Counted from the first letter of the stretch, positions 21,339 through 28,473 are shown. The stretch: 28,473 bases of DNA from Aminidesulfovibrio sp040307135 (GCA_040307135.1 JAWRKD010000030.1:1-28473), one strand, 5' to 3'. Program-made: numbers and translations. Notes: a model not told the origin generated them from the sequence alone.

Positions 21339-22028
21339 ATGTCTGCTGCTGGATTGCCGGAACCGCTGTTGTATTTCGAAGTGGTGAACGAGGCCCTGGG
21401 GACGCACATTCCTCTCCACGTCTGGTACACCTGGATGGCCATGGCCATCCTGTTCACCTGCGGCCTGCTCATCCGCGGCCGGACCTCTCTGGTGCCCGGG
21501 GGGCTCCAGAACTTCTTCGAGGTCATTGTGGGAGGCCTGGAGGACTTCGTGGTCACCAACCTGGGCGAGGGCGGCCGCAAGGTCTTCCCGGTGCTCATCA
21601 CCATCTTCGTCTTCATCGTGACCATGAACTACATCGGCCTCATCCCGGGCTGCGACGCGCCCACCGCCAACATCAACACGAACGCGGCCATGGCCGTCTT
21701 CGTGTTCGCCTACTACAACTTCATCGGCATCAAGAAATGGGGCGCTGGCTACATCAAGCACTTCATGGGTCCGGTGGCCTTCCTGGCCCCGCTCATGCTC
21801 GTGCTGGAGTTCATCTCCCACTTGGCCCGGCCGCTCTCGCTCACGCTGCGGCTTTTCGGCAACATCCGCGGCGAGGAAATCGTCCTCGTGCTTCTGTTCA
21901 CCCTGGCCCCGGTGGTCGGCACCCTGCCCATGTACTTCCTGTTCATCCTGGGCAAGACCATCCAGGCCTTCATCTTCTTCATGCTGACCACCATCTACCT
22001 GAAGGGGTCCATGGAGCACGCGCACTAG
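21339..22028 (+). CDS. atpB: F0F1 ATP synthase subunit a
   Basis: A 229-residue inner-membrane subunit forming the ion half-channels against the c-ring. The essential arginine is in SLTLRLFGNIRGEEIVL (about 160-176), followed by two further helices and the GKTIQAFIFFMLTTIYLKG end. Upstream are ETFGLIPG-like MNYIGLIPGCDAPTANINTN residues typical of subunit a. The ATG at 21339 has AAGGAGG in the preceding coding end. Subunit genes for F1 and the b subunits are not here, as in Desulfovibrio, where the F0 a/c genes are separate from the F1 operon. Confidence 0.97.
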   Translation: MSAAGLPEPLLYFEVVNEALGTHIPLHVWYTWMAMAILFTCGLLIRGRTSLVPGGLQNFFEVIVGGLEDFVVTNLGEGGRKVFPVLITIFVFIVTMNYIGLIPGCDAPTANINTNAAMAVFVFAYYNFIGIKKWGAGYIKHFMGPVAFLAPLMLVLEFISHLARPLSLTLRLFGNIRGEEIVLVLLFTLAPVVGTLPMYFLFILGKTIQAFIFFMLTTIYLKGSMEHAH

Positions 22029-22054
22029 GATAGGGGGAAATGGCCGTTCCGGCC

Positions 22055-22077
22055 GAAACAATAACTGTTTGGAGGAG
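22055..22077 (+). promoter_or_regulatory. AU-rich translation-initiation region before atpE
   Basis: GAAACAATAACTGTTT followed by GGAGGAG lies seven bases before the atpE ATG. An A/U-rich unstructured stretch plus strong Shine-Dalgarno resembles the enhancer that raises atpE translation in E. coli (recalled), as needed for many c subunits per complex. Confidence 0.45.
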
Positions 22078-22083
22078 ACTCTC

Positions 22084-22407
22084 ATGCGCAAAGTGACCAC
22101 GATCGTTCTGAGCACCCTGGCCATGGTTCTTTCCGCCGGTCTGGCCTTCGCTGATGGCGGCGTCGCCGCCGTCGGTCCCGTGGCCGCCTGGGCCACCGCC
22201 TGCGGCATGGCTTTCGCCGCCGGCCTCTGCGGCATCGGCCAGGGCCTGGGCCTGAAGGCCGCCTGCGAAGGCACCGCCCGCAACCCCGAAGCCGGCGGCA
22301 AGATCCAGGTCATGCTCATCCTGGGCCTGGCCTTCATCGAGTCCCTGGCCATTTACGCCCTGGTCGTGAACCTGATCCTGCTCTTCGTGAAGCCCCTGGG
22401 CGCCTAA
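22084..22407 (+). CDS. atpE: F0F1 ATP synthase subunit c with signal-like extension
   Basis: A 107-residue c-ring protomer. Residues 5-24 form an extra hydrophobic segment ending AFA-D, a signal-peptide-like extension seen in some c subunits. Helix 1 (about 36-60) has GIGQGLGLKA, the loop has the conserved ARNPE (65-69), and helix 2 (about 74-102) carries the ion-binding carboxylate E86 in GLAFIESLAIYALV. Q53, E86, S87 and Y91 correspond to the Na+ ligands Q32, E65, S66 and Y70 of the Ilyobacter/Propionigenium ring, while the T67 equivalent is Leu. Sodium coupling is therefore possible but not proven. A strong GGAGGAG precedes the ATG; a terminator follows. Confidence 0.97.
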   Translation: MRKVTTIVLSTLAMVLSAGLAFADGGVAAVGPVAAWATACGMAFAAGLCGIGQGLGLKAACEGTARNPEAGGKIQVMLILGLAFIESLAIYALVVNLILLFVKPLGA

Positions 22408-22423
22408 GCTTCCGCATCGAGAA

Positions 22424-22455
22424 GGGGGGCCCTTCGAGGCCCCCCGTTTCCTTTC
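22424..22455 (+). terminator. Intrinsic terminator after atpE
   Basis: GGGGGGCC (22424-22431) / GGCCCCCC (22438-22445) with a CTTCGA loop, then GTTTCCTTT. Read-through into rex, whose start is 50 bp further, may still occur, because no clear promoter for rex was found. Confidence 0.7.
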
Positions 22456-22495
22456 CAGCGAGCGCCCGCCCCCTGCAACAGGGAAAGAGCCACCA

Positions 22496-23134
22496 GTGAA
22501 AAGCGAGCACATCCCCAAGGCCACCATCGGCCGTCTGGCCGTGTACATTCAGGTTCTCGAGAACCTGAAGCACGACGGCGTGGAGATCATCTCCTCCGAG
22601 GCCCTGGCCCAGGCCTGCTCCGTGAACTCCTCCCAGATCCGCAAGGACCTGGCCTACTTCGGCGAGTTCGGCGTGCGCGGGGTGGGCTACTACGTGCAGG
22701 AGCTCATCACCTCCATCAAGCAGTCGCTCGGCATCGACCGCATCTGGAATTGCGGCCTGGTGGGCGTGGGCAACCTGGGCCGCGCGCTCCTGCGGCACCG
22801 CGACTTCAGCCGCAAGGGCTTCGCCATCAAGGTGGCCTTCGACTGCGACCCCTACAAGATCGGGGAGATGGTCGAGGGGCTCGAGGTCATCTGCACCCGC
22901 AAGACCAAGGAAAAGATCCGCGAGTACGGGCTGGAGGTGGGCATCATCACCACCCCGCCGGAGCGGGCCCAGCGCGCGGCCAACTACCTGGTGGACGGCG
23001 GCATCAAGGGCATCATCAACTTCGCCCCGGCGCGCATCCAGGTGCCGGACCACATCCCGGTGGAGTACGTGGACTTCTTCCACCACCTCTACGCCGTGGC
23101 CTTCCAGATCAAGCTCGACGACGTGCAGGAATAG
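22496..23134 (+). CDS. rex: Redox-sensing transcriptional repressor Rex
   Basis: A 212-residue homodimeric repressor that leaves DNA when NADH rises relative to NAD+. The N-terminal winged helix (about 1-78) contains SSEALAQACSVNSSQIRKDLAYFGEFGVRGVGY, the invariant recognition block; the Rossmann domain (about 80-205) has GLVGVGNLGRALL with the dinucleotide glycines and the domain-swapped C-terminal helix VDFFHHLYAVAFQIKL. It starts at GTG 22496 after AGGGAAAGAGCC. In D. vulgaris, rex sits beside atpE/atpB, and Rex controls energy-metabolism genes such as sat (recalled). A near-perfect Rex site lies at 20573-20590 before atpZ, so it probably controls its own neighbours. Confidence 0.96.
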   Translation: MKSEHIPKATIGRLAVYIQVLENLKHDGVEIISSEALAQACSVNSSQIRKDLAYFGEFGVRGVGYYVQELITSIKQSLGIDRIWNCGLVGVGNLGRALLRHRDFSRKGFAIKVAFDCDPYKIGEMVEGLEVICTRKTKEKIREYGLEVGIITTPPERAQRAANYLVDGGIKGIINFAPARIQVPDHIPVEYVDFFHHLYAVAFQIKLDDVQE

Positions 23135-23257
23135 GGCTCGCCGCCCATCGCTCCGCAAGGGCTGCGTTGTTCCGGAAAACGCAGGTCCTCGCGCATTGGC
23201 GATACGCGTCGGCCGCGCGCCTTTTCGCGCTGCGCCCCCGCGGTTCCGGACGGCCTG

Positions 23258-24619
23258 CTAGGCCTTGCGCAGGGTGAAGAAGAAGGAGGTGCCCCCGGCC
23301 GCGTCCGGCGGCGGGCTTTCCACGCGGATCTCCCCGCCCAGGTTCCGGAGCGTGTGGCGACAGATGGCCAAGCCCAGGCCCGTGCTGCCGAACTCGTTGC
23401 GGCGGTGCTTCTGCACGCTGTAGAAGCGCTCGAACACGCGCGGCTGGTCCTTCTTGGGGATGCCCGGCCCCTCGTCGCGCACCTCGAACTCCAGGAACTC
23501 CCCGCGCTCGGCCGCGCGCACCCGCACCGGCCGCTGCTCGGGCCCGAACTTCACCGCGTTCTCCAGCAGGTTGCGAAAGACCCGCGTCACGTGGCCCGGG
23601 TCGCCCAGGACCCTGGGCAGGTCTTCAGGCAGGCCGTTGTCCAGGTCCACGTTCCTGCCCCGGGCCAGGAGCTCCACCGCATCCCAGGCCCGGAACAGGG
23701 CGTCGCGGGCCTGCATGGGCTCCAGCACGCCCGCGTCCTTGCCCGCCTCGATGCGCGAGAGCGAGAGCAGGTCTTCCACCATCTTGGCCATGTGGTCGGC
23801 GTTGCGCAGGATCACTTCCAGGAAGCGCCGCACGAGCTCCGGCGGCGGGTCGCCGGTGATGAGGGTCTCGGCGTAGCCCTTGATGGCCGTGAGCGGGGTG
23901 CGCAGCTCGTGGCTGACGTTGGCCGCGAAGTCACGGCGCACGGCTTCCAGGCGCTTGATCTCGCTCACGTCGTGGAACACGAGCACGGCCCCCAGGCCCA
24001 GGGTGCGCTCCGCGGGCCGCACCACGTTCACGCTGAACACGCGGGTCTCGTCCAGGGCCAGGGTCAGGCTGGCCGCGGCCGGACCGCCGCCCCGCAGCAG
24101 TTCCTCGCAGGCGTCGGCCAGTTCCGCGTTCGGCAGGATCTCCAGGAGGCGCCGGCCGTTGCGGTCCGAGACCCCGGGCAGGATGCGCTCCAGGGAACGG
24201 TTCACCGAGATGAGGCGGCCTTCGCGGTCCAGGACCATGACGCCCTCGGACATGCCGTTGAACACGGCGTCCAGGCGCTCGCGCCCGGCGCTGGCCTCGG
24301 CCAGGTCGCGGGCGGCGGTGGCGGCGGCCCGGTCCAGGGCCTGGGCCAGGGGGACGAACTCGGCAGGCAGGCCGCCCTGCAGGCCGCCGTCCTCGGGGTG
24401 CTCCACGCGGCGGGCCAGGTCCGCGAGCCGGGCCGCGCAGGGCGCGGTGAGGCTGCGTGCCAGGAGCCAGGCCAGGGGCAGGCCCAGGGCGGCCACCAGG
24501 AAGAAGGGAAGGGCCTGCGGCGGGGGGCCGCAGATGAGGCGGCCCGCTGCCAGCCCGGCAGCCAGCGCCAGCCACAGCAGGGCGGCGAGGCGCGCGCCGA
24601 GGGAGGGCCGCCGCAGCAT
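23258..24619 (-). CDS. phoR: PhoR-like sensor histidine kinase
   Basis: A 453-residue membrane kinase. Two close N-terminal helices (about 12-29 and 37-56) with almost no periplasmic loop, then a HAMP-like stretch (about 56-105), a PAS domain (about 113-225: DAVFNGMSEGVMVLDREGRLISVN), a HisKA domain with phospho-acceptor H237 in FAANVSHELRTPLTAIKGYAETL, and a HATPase_c domain with N box NLLENAVKFG, G1 DEGPGIP and G2 GSTGLGLAI. The lack of an extracytoplasmic sensor is the rule for PhoR kinases, which read phosphate status through the Pst transporter/PhoU. No pst or phoU gene is in the window. It lies six bases after phoB, so it is the second gene of the operon. The assignment to phosphate depends on the Pho box upstream. 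Confidence 0.9.
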   Translation of the reverse strand: MLRRPSLGARLAALLWLALAAGLAAGRLICGPPPQALPFFLVAALGLPLAWLLARSLTAPCAARLADLARRVEHPEDGGLQGGLPAEFVPLAQALDRAAATAARDLAEASAGRERLDAVFNGMSEGVMVLDREGRLISVNRSLERILPGVSDRNGRRLLEILPNAELADACEELLRGGGPAAASLTLALDETRVFSVNVVRPAERTLGLGAVLVFHDVSEIKRLEAVRRDFAANVSHELRTPLTAIKGYAETLITGDPPPELVRRFLEVILRNADHMAKMVEDLLSLSRIEAGKDAGVLEPMQARDALFRAWDAVELLARGRNVDLDNGLPEDLPRVLGDPGHVTRVFRNLLENAVKFGPEQRPVRVRAAERGEFLEFEVRDEGPGIPKKDQPRVFERFYSVQKHRRNEFGSTGLGLAICRHTLRNLGGEIRVESPPPDAAGGTSFFFTLRKA

Positions 24620-24625
24620 GGCTGG

Positions 24626-25309
24626 TCAGCTCCGGAAGCGGTAGCCCACGCCCCGGACGGTCTCGACCCAGTCCGCGAAGGGGCCGAGTTTCTGGCGCAG
24701 GCGGCGCACGTGGGTGTCCACGGTGCGCGAGTAGCCCTCGAAGTGGGTGTCCCAGACCATGTCCAGGAGGTGGTCGCGGGTCTGGACCTTGCCCCGGCCG
24801 CGGATGAGTTCGGAGAGGAGCTTGAACTCCGTGGCCGTGAGCTGGACCCGCTCGCCGTTCACCTCGATGGTGTGGGCGTCGAAGTCCACGCGCAGGCCCT
24901 CCTCCTCCCAGACCCCGGAGGAGTCGTCCTCGCCCGGGGAGCGGCGCAGCACGGCCTTGATGCGCAGGGTCAGCTCGCGCGGGCTGAAGGGCTTGACCAC
25001 GTAGTCGTCCGCGCCCAGTTCCAGGCCCACGATGCGGTCCACCTCCTCGCCCCGGGCCGTGAGCATGATCACGGGCACCTTGGCGGTTTCCGGGGCCTGT
25101 TTCAGGCGGCGGCAGACCTCCAGGCCGTCCATGCCGGGCAGCATGAGGTCCAGGAGGATGAGGTCCGGGGCGAAGGAGCGGGCGGCCTCCAGGCCGTCGT
25201 GGCCGTCGGCGGCGTCTGCCACCTCGTAGCCGGCGGCCGCGAGGTTGTATTTGAGCAGCTCGCGCGTGTCTTCGTTGTCTTCGATGATGAGGATCTTGGC
25301 GTCCGACAC
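24626..25309 (-). CDS. phoB: PhoB-like OmpR-family response regulator
   Basis: A 227-residue two-component regulator. The receiver domain (1-120) has acidic pocket E10-D11, phosphorylation site D54 in LLDLMLPGMDG, T84 in MLTARG and K106 in DYVVKPFSPREL; the C-terminal winged helix (about 130-227) has LTATEFKLLSELIRGRGKVQTRDHLLDMVWDTHFEGYSRTVDTHVRRLRQKLG. A GTG start at 25309 is preferred since AAGGAG sits seven bases before it and it gives the family-typical VSDAKILIIEDN; the longer frame adds 15 residues with no family match. A Pho-box promoter lies 80 bp upstream. Regulon members are not visible here. Confidence 0.92.
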   Translation of the reverse strand: MSDAKILIIEDNEDTRELLKYNLAAAGYEVADAADGHDGLEAARSFAPDLILLDLMLPGMDGLEVCRRLKQAPETAKVPVIMLTARGEEVDRIVGLELGADDYVVKPFSPRELTLRIKAVLRRSPGEDDSSGVWEEEGLRVDFDAHTIEVNGERVQLTATEFKLLSELIRGRGKVQTRDHLLDMVWDTHFEGYSRTVDTHVRRLRQKLGPFADWVETVRGVGYRFRS

Positions 25310-25357
25310 GGTGGGGTCTCCTTGTTTCAGGACGGCCACAGGGCCGTGTGACAATGG

Positions 25358-25387
25358 GCTTATCCCGAAATTCCGGGCTGATAAAGC
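25358..25387. repeat. Imperfect inverted repeat in the phoB leader
   Basis: GCTTATC (25358-25364) and GATAAAGC (25380-25387) flank CCGAAATTCCGGG, itself nearly palindromic. It overlaps the putative phoB -10 region and start point, so it could be an operator or a leader hairpin. Confidence 0.4.
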
Positions 25388-25412
25388 CGCCAGTGTGACA
25401 TTCCTGTGAGAA
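25379..25412 (-). promoter_or_regulatory. Pho-box promoter of phoB-phoR
   Basis: On the minus strand two 11-base-spaced repeats, TTCTCACAGGA and ATGTCACACTG (25391-25412), resemble the PhoB box (CTGTCAT-N4-CTGTCAC). A -10-like TTATCA (25379-25384) follows after six bases, the same geometry as E. coli phoA (recalled). A further TGTGACA copy occurs at 25347-25353. This implies autoregulation. Confidence 0.65.
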
Positions 25413-25526
25413 TCGCCGGTCCGGCGTCACGGAACCGTAGCAATCCTCCCCCGCCTCTTTCTGATAGGCCCGCGGTGATGCGAAGGCAACAGCCGCCGGG
25501 CGTCCCGGAAATGTTCCGGCCATGTA

Positions 25527-25553
25527 TAAAGTGGCCCCGCCAGCTGCCGATAA
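25527..25553 (+). promoter_or_regulatory. Sigma-28 (FliA) promoter before the 72-residue gene
   Basis: TAAAGTGG (25527-25534), exactly 11 bases, GCCGATAA (25546-25553). The consensus is TAAAGTTT-N11-GCCGATAA: the -10 is perfect and the -35 differs only in its last two bases. The start would be near 25560, 54 bp before the gene. Confidence 0.85.
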
Positions 25554-25613
25554 GAAGGGCGTGAGTCCAAGGCTGCCCAGGGATCGGGAGCCTGCCAACC
25601 AGGGAGAGGTGCC

Positions 25614-25832
25614 GTGTACTACCAGGGATTCGTCAAGAAGTTCCCCTCGGGGAGCAAGTACTGGACCATGTACGACGAACAGCTCATCGGGCTGTTGTTT
25701 TCCAAGATCGTGAACAAGTCCCTGTACGGGGTGGCGGGTCAGGAGGACCCGCTGGAAGATCCGGTGGACGACATGGTGAACAACCTGTTCGACCTCTGCT
25801 TCTACATCAACAAAGACTTCCACGACTGCTGA
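25614..25832 (+). CDS. Small acidic protein of unknown function, likely flagellar-regulon member
   Basis: A 72-residue cytoplasmic protein starting at GTG with GGGAGAGG just upstream. It contains an aromatic-rich N-terminus (MYYQGFVKKFPSGSKYWTMYDEQ), a helix with IGLLFSKIVNKSLYG, an acidic middle (GQEDPLEDPVDDMV) and a C-terminal FDLCFYINKDFHDC with two cysteines. No domain was recognised, and no signal or membrane segment is present. It is a single-gene unit between a sigma-28 promoter and a very strong hairpin, and is unrelated in direction to phoB. The sigma-28 promoter predicts expression with late flagellar and chemotaxis genes, so a role in motility or in a motility-linked signal is the best guess. 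The real gene is supported by its promoter, ribosome site and terminator. Confidence 0.8.
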   Translation: MYYQGFVKKFPSGSKYWTMYDEQLIGLLFSKIVNKSLYGVAGQEDPLEDPVDDMVNNLFDLCFYINKDFHDC

Positions 25833-25862
25833 CCGGGCGGACCTCCCGCCGGGTGCAATTCC

Positions 25863-25910
25863 TGACCATGGCCCCGGGGTTTGCGGGAACCCCGGGGCCA
25901 TGGTCATTTC
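25863..25910 (+). terminator. Very long perfect hairpin after the 72-residue gene
   Basis: A 19-bp perfect stem (25863-25881 with 25888-25906; core GGCCCCGGGG/CCCCGGGGCC) with loop TGCGGG is followed by TTTCCC. It is 30 bp after the stop and should terminate or strongly stabilise the short mRNA. Confidence 0.8.
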
Positions 25911-26016
25911 CCGCGCCCGGGGCCTGCGGCCCGGGACGCCCCCCGGGGCGGGGATTTTCAGGCGCTCCGAAAGGTGGTACAGGGCGGAACCGTTTCCCGC
26001 GAAGGAGTTTTCCGTC

Positions 26017-27660
26017 ATGAACGCCAATCGGTATGTGGAAGGGCTGTTGCGCGCCGCCCTGGACCGGCGAGGCTGGACCTGGCCGGACAAGGCCGTGATC
26101 GAGCCGCCCAAGGACAAGAAGTTCGGGGACATCTCGGCCAACGTGGCCATGCTCCTGGCGGCCCAGGCCAAGAAGGCCCCGCGCCAGGTGGCCGAGGATC
26201 TGGCCGCGGACCTGGCCCAGGCCCCGGACGTGGCCGCGGCCGAGGTGGCCGGGCCTGGCTTCCTCAACGTGACCCTGGCCCCGGGCTTCTGGCGCCGGGT
26301 CCTGCCCGGGGTGCTCGCGCAGGGCGCGGCCTTCGGGACCTCGGACCTGGGCGCGGGCACGCGCGTGCAGGTGGAGTACGTCTCGGCCAACCCCACCGGC
26401 CCCCTGCACATCGGCCACGGCCGCGGCGCGGCCCTGGGCGACTCGCTCGCGCGCATCCTGACCAAGGCCGGGTTCAGCGTGGAGCGCGAATACTACATCA
26501 ACGACGCGGGCCGCCAGATGCGCCTGCTCGGGACCTCCATCTGGGTCCGGCTCCAGCAGGCCCAGGGCCGTCCCGTGCCCGACCCCGAGGACTTCTACCG
26601 CGGCGACTACATCAAGGATCTGGCCGCCGAGGTCCTGGCCAAATACCCGGACATCCTCTCCCGGCCCGAGGCCGAGGCCGTGGACCTCTGCTATGAATAC
26701 GGCATGAACGCCATCATGGACGGCATCAAGCGGGACCTGCGCGACTTCCGCGTGGGCCACGACGTCTGGTTCTCGGAAAAGAGCCTGCTGGCCGAGGGGT
26801 TGGTGGACAAGACCTTCGCCTTCCTCAAGGACAAGGGCCTGGCCTTTGAGCAGGACGGGGCCTTCTGGTTCAAGACCACCACGCTTGGCGACGACAAGGA
26901 CCGCGTGCTGCGCAAGTCCACGGGCGAGCTCACCTATTTCGCCTCGGACATCGCCTACCACGACCACAAGTACCGCCGCGGCTTCGACATGGTGGTGGAC
27001 ATCTGGGGCGCGGACCACCACGGCTACGTGCCGCGCATGCAGGCCGCGGTGGAGGCCCTGGGCCGCAAGGGCCGCCTGCACGTGATCCTGGTGCAGCTGG
27101 TGAACCTGCTCAAGGGCGGCGAGCAGATCGCCATGAGCACCCGGGCCGGGCAGTTCGAGACCCTGCGCGACGTCATCGACGAGGTGGGCGCGGACGCGGC
27201 CCGCTTCATGTTCCTCTCGCGCAAGAGCGACAGCAAGCTGGACTTCGACCTGGACCTGGTCAAGCAGAAGAGCATGGACAACCCGGTGTACTACGTGCAG
27301 TACGCCCATGCCCGCATCTGCTCGGTCAAGCGCAAGGCCGCGGAGCAGGGCCTCTCCCCGGCCCCGGCGGAAGGCGAGTTCCTGGCCCTGCTGGACACCC
27401 CCGAGGACCTGGAACTGCTGCGGCTCATGGCCCGCTTTCAGGACACGGTGGAGGCTGCGGCCAAAAGCTACAGCCCGCACCTGGTCAGCTATTATCTCCA
27501 GGAGCTTGCTTCAACTCTGCATAAATACTATACTCTCCATCACGTGCTCTCCGCCGACCGGCCCCTGTGCCGGGCCCGGCTGCTGCTCCTGGACTGCGTG
27601 GCCCGGGTGCTCTGCAACGGGCTGGACCTGCTCGGCGTCTCGGCGCCCGAATCCATGTAG
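26017..27660 (+). CDS. argS: Arginyl-tRNA synthetase
   Basis: A 547-residue class I synthetase. It has the N-terminal Add1 domain (about 1-90), catalytic core with HIGH (131-134) in NPTGPLHIGHGRGA, the KMSKS-equivalent MSTRAG segment in GGEQIAMSTRAGQFETLRDVI (about 369-390), and the DALR anticodon-binding domain at the C-terminus (SYYLQELASTLHKYYTLHHVL). It ligates arginine to tRNA-Arg, needing the tRNA for activation as all ArgRS do. ATG at 26017 is preceded by GAAGGAG; an in-frame ATG at 25900 lies inside the hairpin of the previous gene and is rejected. A SPOR-domain gene follows after 15 bp, so the two are probably co-transcribed, an arrangement common in this order. Confidence 0.97.
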   Translation: MNANRYVEGLLRAALDRRGWTWPDKAVIEPPKDKKFGDISANVAMLLAAQAKKAPRQVAEDLAADLAQAPDVAAAEVAGPGFLNVTLAPGFWRRVLPGVLAQGAAFGTSDLGAGTRVQVEYVSANPTGPLHIGHGRGAALGDSLARILTKAGFSVEREYYINDAGRQMRLLGTSIWVRLQQAQGRPVPDPEDFYRGDYIKDLAAEVLAKYPDILSRPEAEAVDLCYEYGMNAIMDGIKRDLRDFRVGHDVWFSEKSLLAEGLVDKTFAFLKDKGLAFEQDGAFWFKTTTLGDDKDRVLRKSTGELTYFASDIAYHDHKYRRGFDMVVDIWGADHHGYVPRMQAAVEALGRKGRLHVILVQLVNLLKGGEQIAMSTRAGQFETLRDVIDEVGADAARFMFLSRKSDSKLDFDLDLVKQKSMDNPVYYVQYAHARICSVKRKAAEQGLSPAPAEGEFLALLDTPEDLELLRLMARFQDTVEAAAKSYSPHLVSYYLQELASTLHKYYTLHHVLSADRPLCRARLLLLDCVARVLCNGLDLLGVSAPESM

Positions 27661-27675
27661 GAGACCCCCCGGCGC

Positions 27676-28434
27676 ATGAACCAGAAGAAAGTTCCGGCCC
27701 GCAAGGGCGAACCCAGGACCTATTCCTACACCTTCAGCCTGTCCCAGCTGGTGGGCCTGGGCGGTGGTCTGGCCGCGGCGCTCACCGTGTTCTTCGTGCT
27801 GGGCATCCTCATCGGCCGGGGTTACCGGCCCGAGGCCGAGGTGCCGGAGCTGGCCCGGATCATGCCCACCCCGCCCGCGCCGGGCAGCGTGGTCCAGGAG
27901 GAGCCCAAGGTGCTCAAGCCCGAGGAGCTGCACTACATGGAGCAGCTCACCCAGGGCTCCACGGCCCGGACGCCCAAGGCCGAGGTAAAGGACGAGGCCA
28001 AGCCCGAAGCCAAGCCCAAGGCCGAGGACAAGGCCAAGGCCGCCGAGGAGCGGGCCAAGGCCATTGAGGCCGTGCGCGCCGAGGAAAAGGCCAAGGAGGC
28101 CGCGGCCAAGGCGGCCAAGCCCAAGCCCGCCGAGCCCAGACCCGCTGAGGCCAAGACGCCCGAAGCCAAGCCCGCCAACGGCGAACAGGTCTTCGACTAC
28201 GTGTACCAGGCGGCCGCCTTCCGCGAGAAGGGCCAGGCCGAGGACCTGCGGCGCAAGGTGGAGGCCACGGGCCTCAAGGCCGCGGTGCAGTCGGCCACCG
28301 AGAACGGGGCCACCTGGCACCGCGTGGTGGTGCTCTACCGGGGCACCCCGTCCAGCACCGACGGCATGCGCGAGAAGCTCTACGCCATCGGCCTGGGCCG
28401 CCCCATCATGAAGAGCAAGCAGCCGGCCCGCTGA
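27676..28434 (+). CDS. SPOR-domain inner-membrane protein
   Basis: A 252-residue bitopic membrane protein: a basic cytoplasmic N-terminus (1-18), one transmembrane helix (about 24-47, LVGLGGGLAAALTVFFVLGILIG), a long Lys/Ala/Glu-rich periplasmic linker (about 85-170, repeats of the form KAE/AKP that may form a helix across the periplasm) and a C-terminal SPOR domain (about 172-245: FDYVYQAAAFREKGQAEDLRRKVEATGLKAAVQ). SPOR domains bind glycan strands stripped of stem peptides at the septum, so a cell-division or FtsN-like role is plausible. GGAG lies 15 bases before the ATG, at the argS stop. It lies 15 bp after argS and ends 39 bp before the window edge. Reduced codon complexity in the linker is due to repeat composition. 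Confidence 0.9.
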   Translation: MNQKKVPARKGEPRTYSYTFSLSQLVGLGGGLAAALTVFFVLGILIGRGYRPEAEVPELARIMPTPPAPGSVVQEEPKVLKPEELHYMEQLTQGSTARTPKAEVKDEAKPEAKPKAEDKAKAAEERAKAIEAVRAEEKAKEAAAKAAKPKPAEPRPAEAKTPEAKPANGEQVFDYVYQAAAFREKGQAEDLRRKVEATGLKAAVQSATENGATWHRVVVLYRGTPSSTDGMREKLYAIGLGRPIMKSKQPAR

Positions 28435-28473
28435 GGCCCGCCGCAACCCCGCTTCACAAAAGGCCGCCCCCCC

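Noticed and set aside
23135..23257. Inverted repeats between rex and phoR (CTGCGTT/AACGCAG and GCGCG/CGCGC) as terminators
   Set aside because: Stems are short (7 and 5 bp) and have no T-tract on either strand; no other feature was seen in this gap.
25522..25713. Short open frame beginning MYKVAPPAADKK
   Set aside because: It contains the sigma-28 promoter itself and is out of frame with the well-supported 72-residue gene.
25973..26005. T-box-like sequence AGGTGGTACAGGGCGG before argS
   Set aside because: It resembles the T-box antiterminator core, but there is no room for a stem I with specifier loop between the preceding hairpin and argS, and no terminator follows it.
1..28473. CRISPR arrays, tRNA or rRNA genes, insertion sequences, prophage remnants
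   Set aside because: No regularly spaced repeats, tRNA-like TTC-A motifs with acceptor pairing, or transposase or integrase coding was noticed on reading.

Overview
The window is a GC-rich chromosomal segment with dense, mostly ordinary genes, and it looks like a sulfate-reducing deltaproteobacterium of the Desulfovibrionales. The main reasons are the gene order atpZ-atpI-atpB-atpE-rex (F0 genes next to rex, without F1 genes, as I recall it from Desulfovibrio vulgaris), a Desulfovibrio-type 2x[4Fe-4S] ferredoxin, a LonB-type protease, and a sigma-54 activator placed divergently from a TSUP permease. No tRNA, rRNA, CRISPR array, insertion sequence or phage gene was seen. Species identity cannot be fixed from sequence reading alone.

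Layout. Positions 1-1157 hold a PglE-like sugar aminotransferase. At 1331-2071 are a HIT protein and an IHF-alpha-like protein. An RlpA/SPOR lipoprotein and a ferredoxin run leftward (2068-3402). A beta-propeller-like lipoprotein follows (3660-4994), apparently leaderless. A leftward glycan block (4969-8646) encodes a PglC-size phosphoglycosyl transferase, a PglA-like GT4 glycosyltransferase and an asparagine-synthase-type amidotransferase. Upstream of it, also leftward, are a cNMP-binding protein and a K+ channel with an RCK domain whose frame is broken by one missing base near 9641. Next come a LysM lipoprotein, an unknown 257-residue protein and LonB (10499-14231).

The most interesting region is 14407-20392. 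A membrane-bound sigma-54 activator (leftward) with a large periplasmic sensor, a GAFTEA variant of the GAFTGA loop and a non-Fis winged-helix C-terminus faces a textbook -24/-12 promoter (17056-17073) preceded by repeated GCGCGA/AAATT elements. That promoter serves a five-gene membrane/lipoprotein operon built around a TSUP permease; its four other products are uncharacterised. This reads as a self-contained signal-response module for an anion, probably a sulfur oxyanion or organosulfonate (inference).

Region 20573-23134 is the F0 ATP synthase operon plus rex. A near-consensus Rex operator overlaps the -35 of its promoter, suggesting NADH/NAD+ control of ATP synthase by the operon's own neighbour. 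The c subunit carries most of a Na+-type ligand set. Region 23258-25412 is a PhoR/PhoB-like two-component pair with a Pho-box promoter in front of phoB. Immediately after it, a 72-residue unknown protein is preceded by an almost perfect sigma-28 (flagellar) promoter. The window closes with argS and a SPOR-domain membrane protein.
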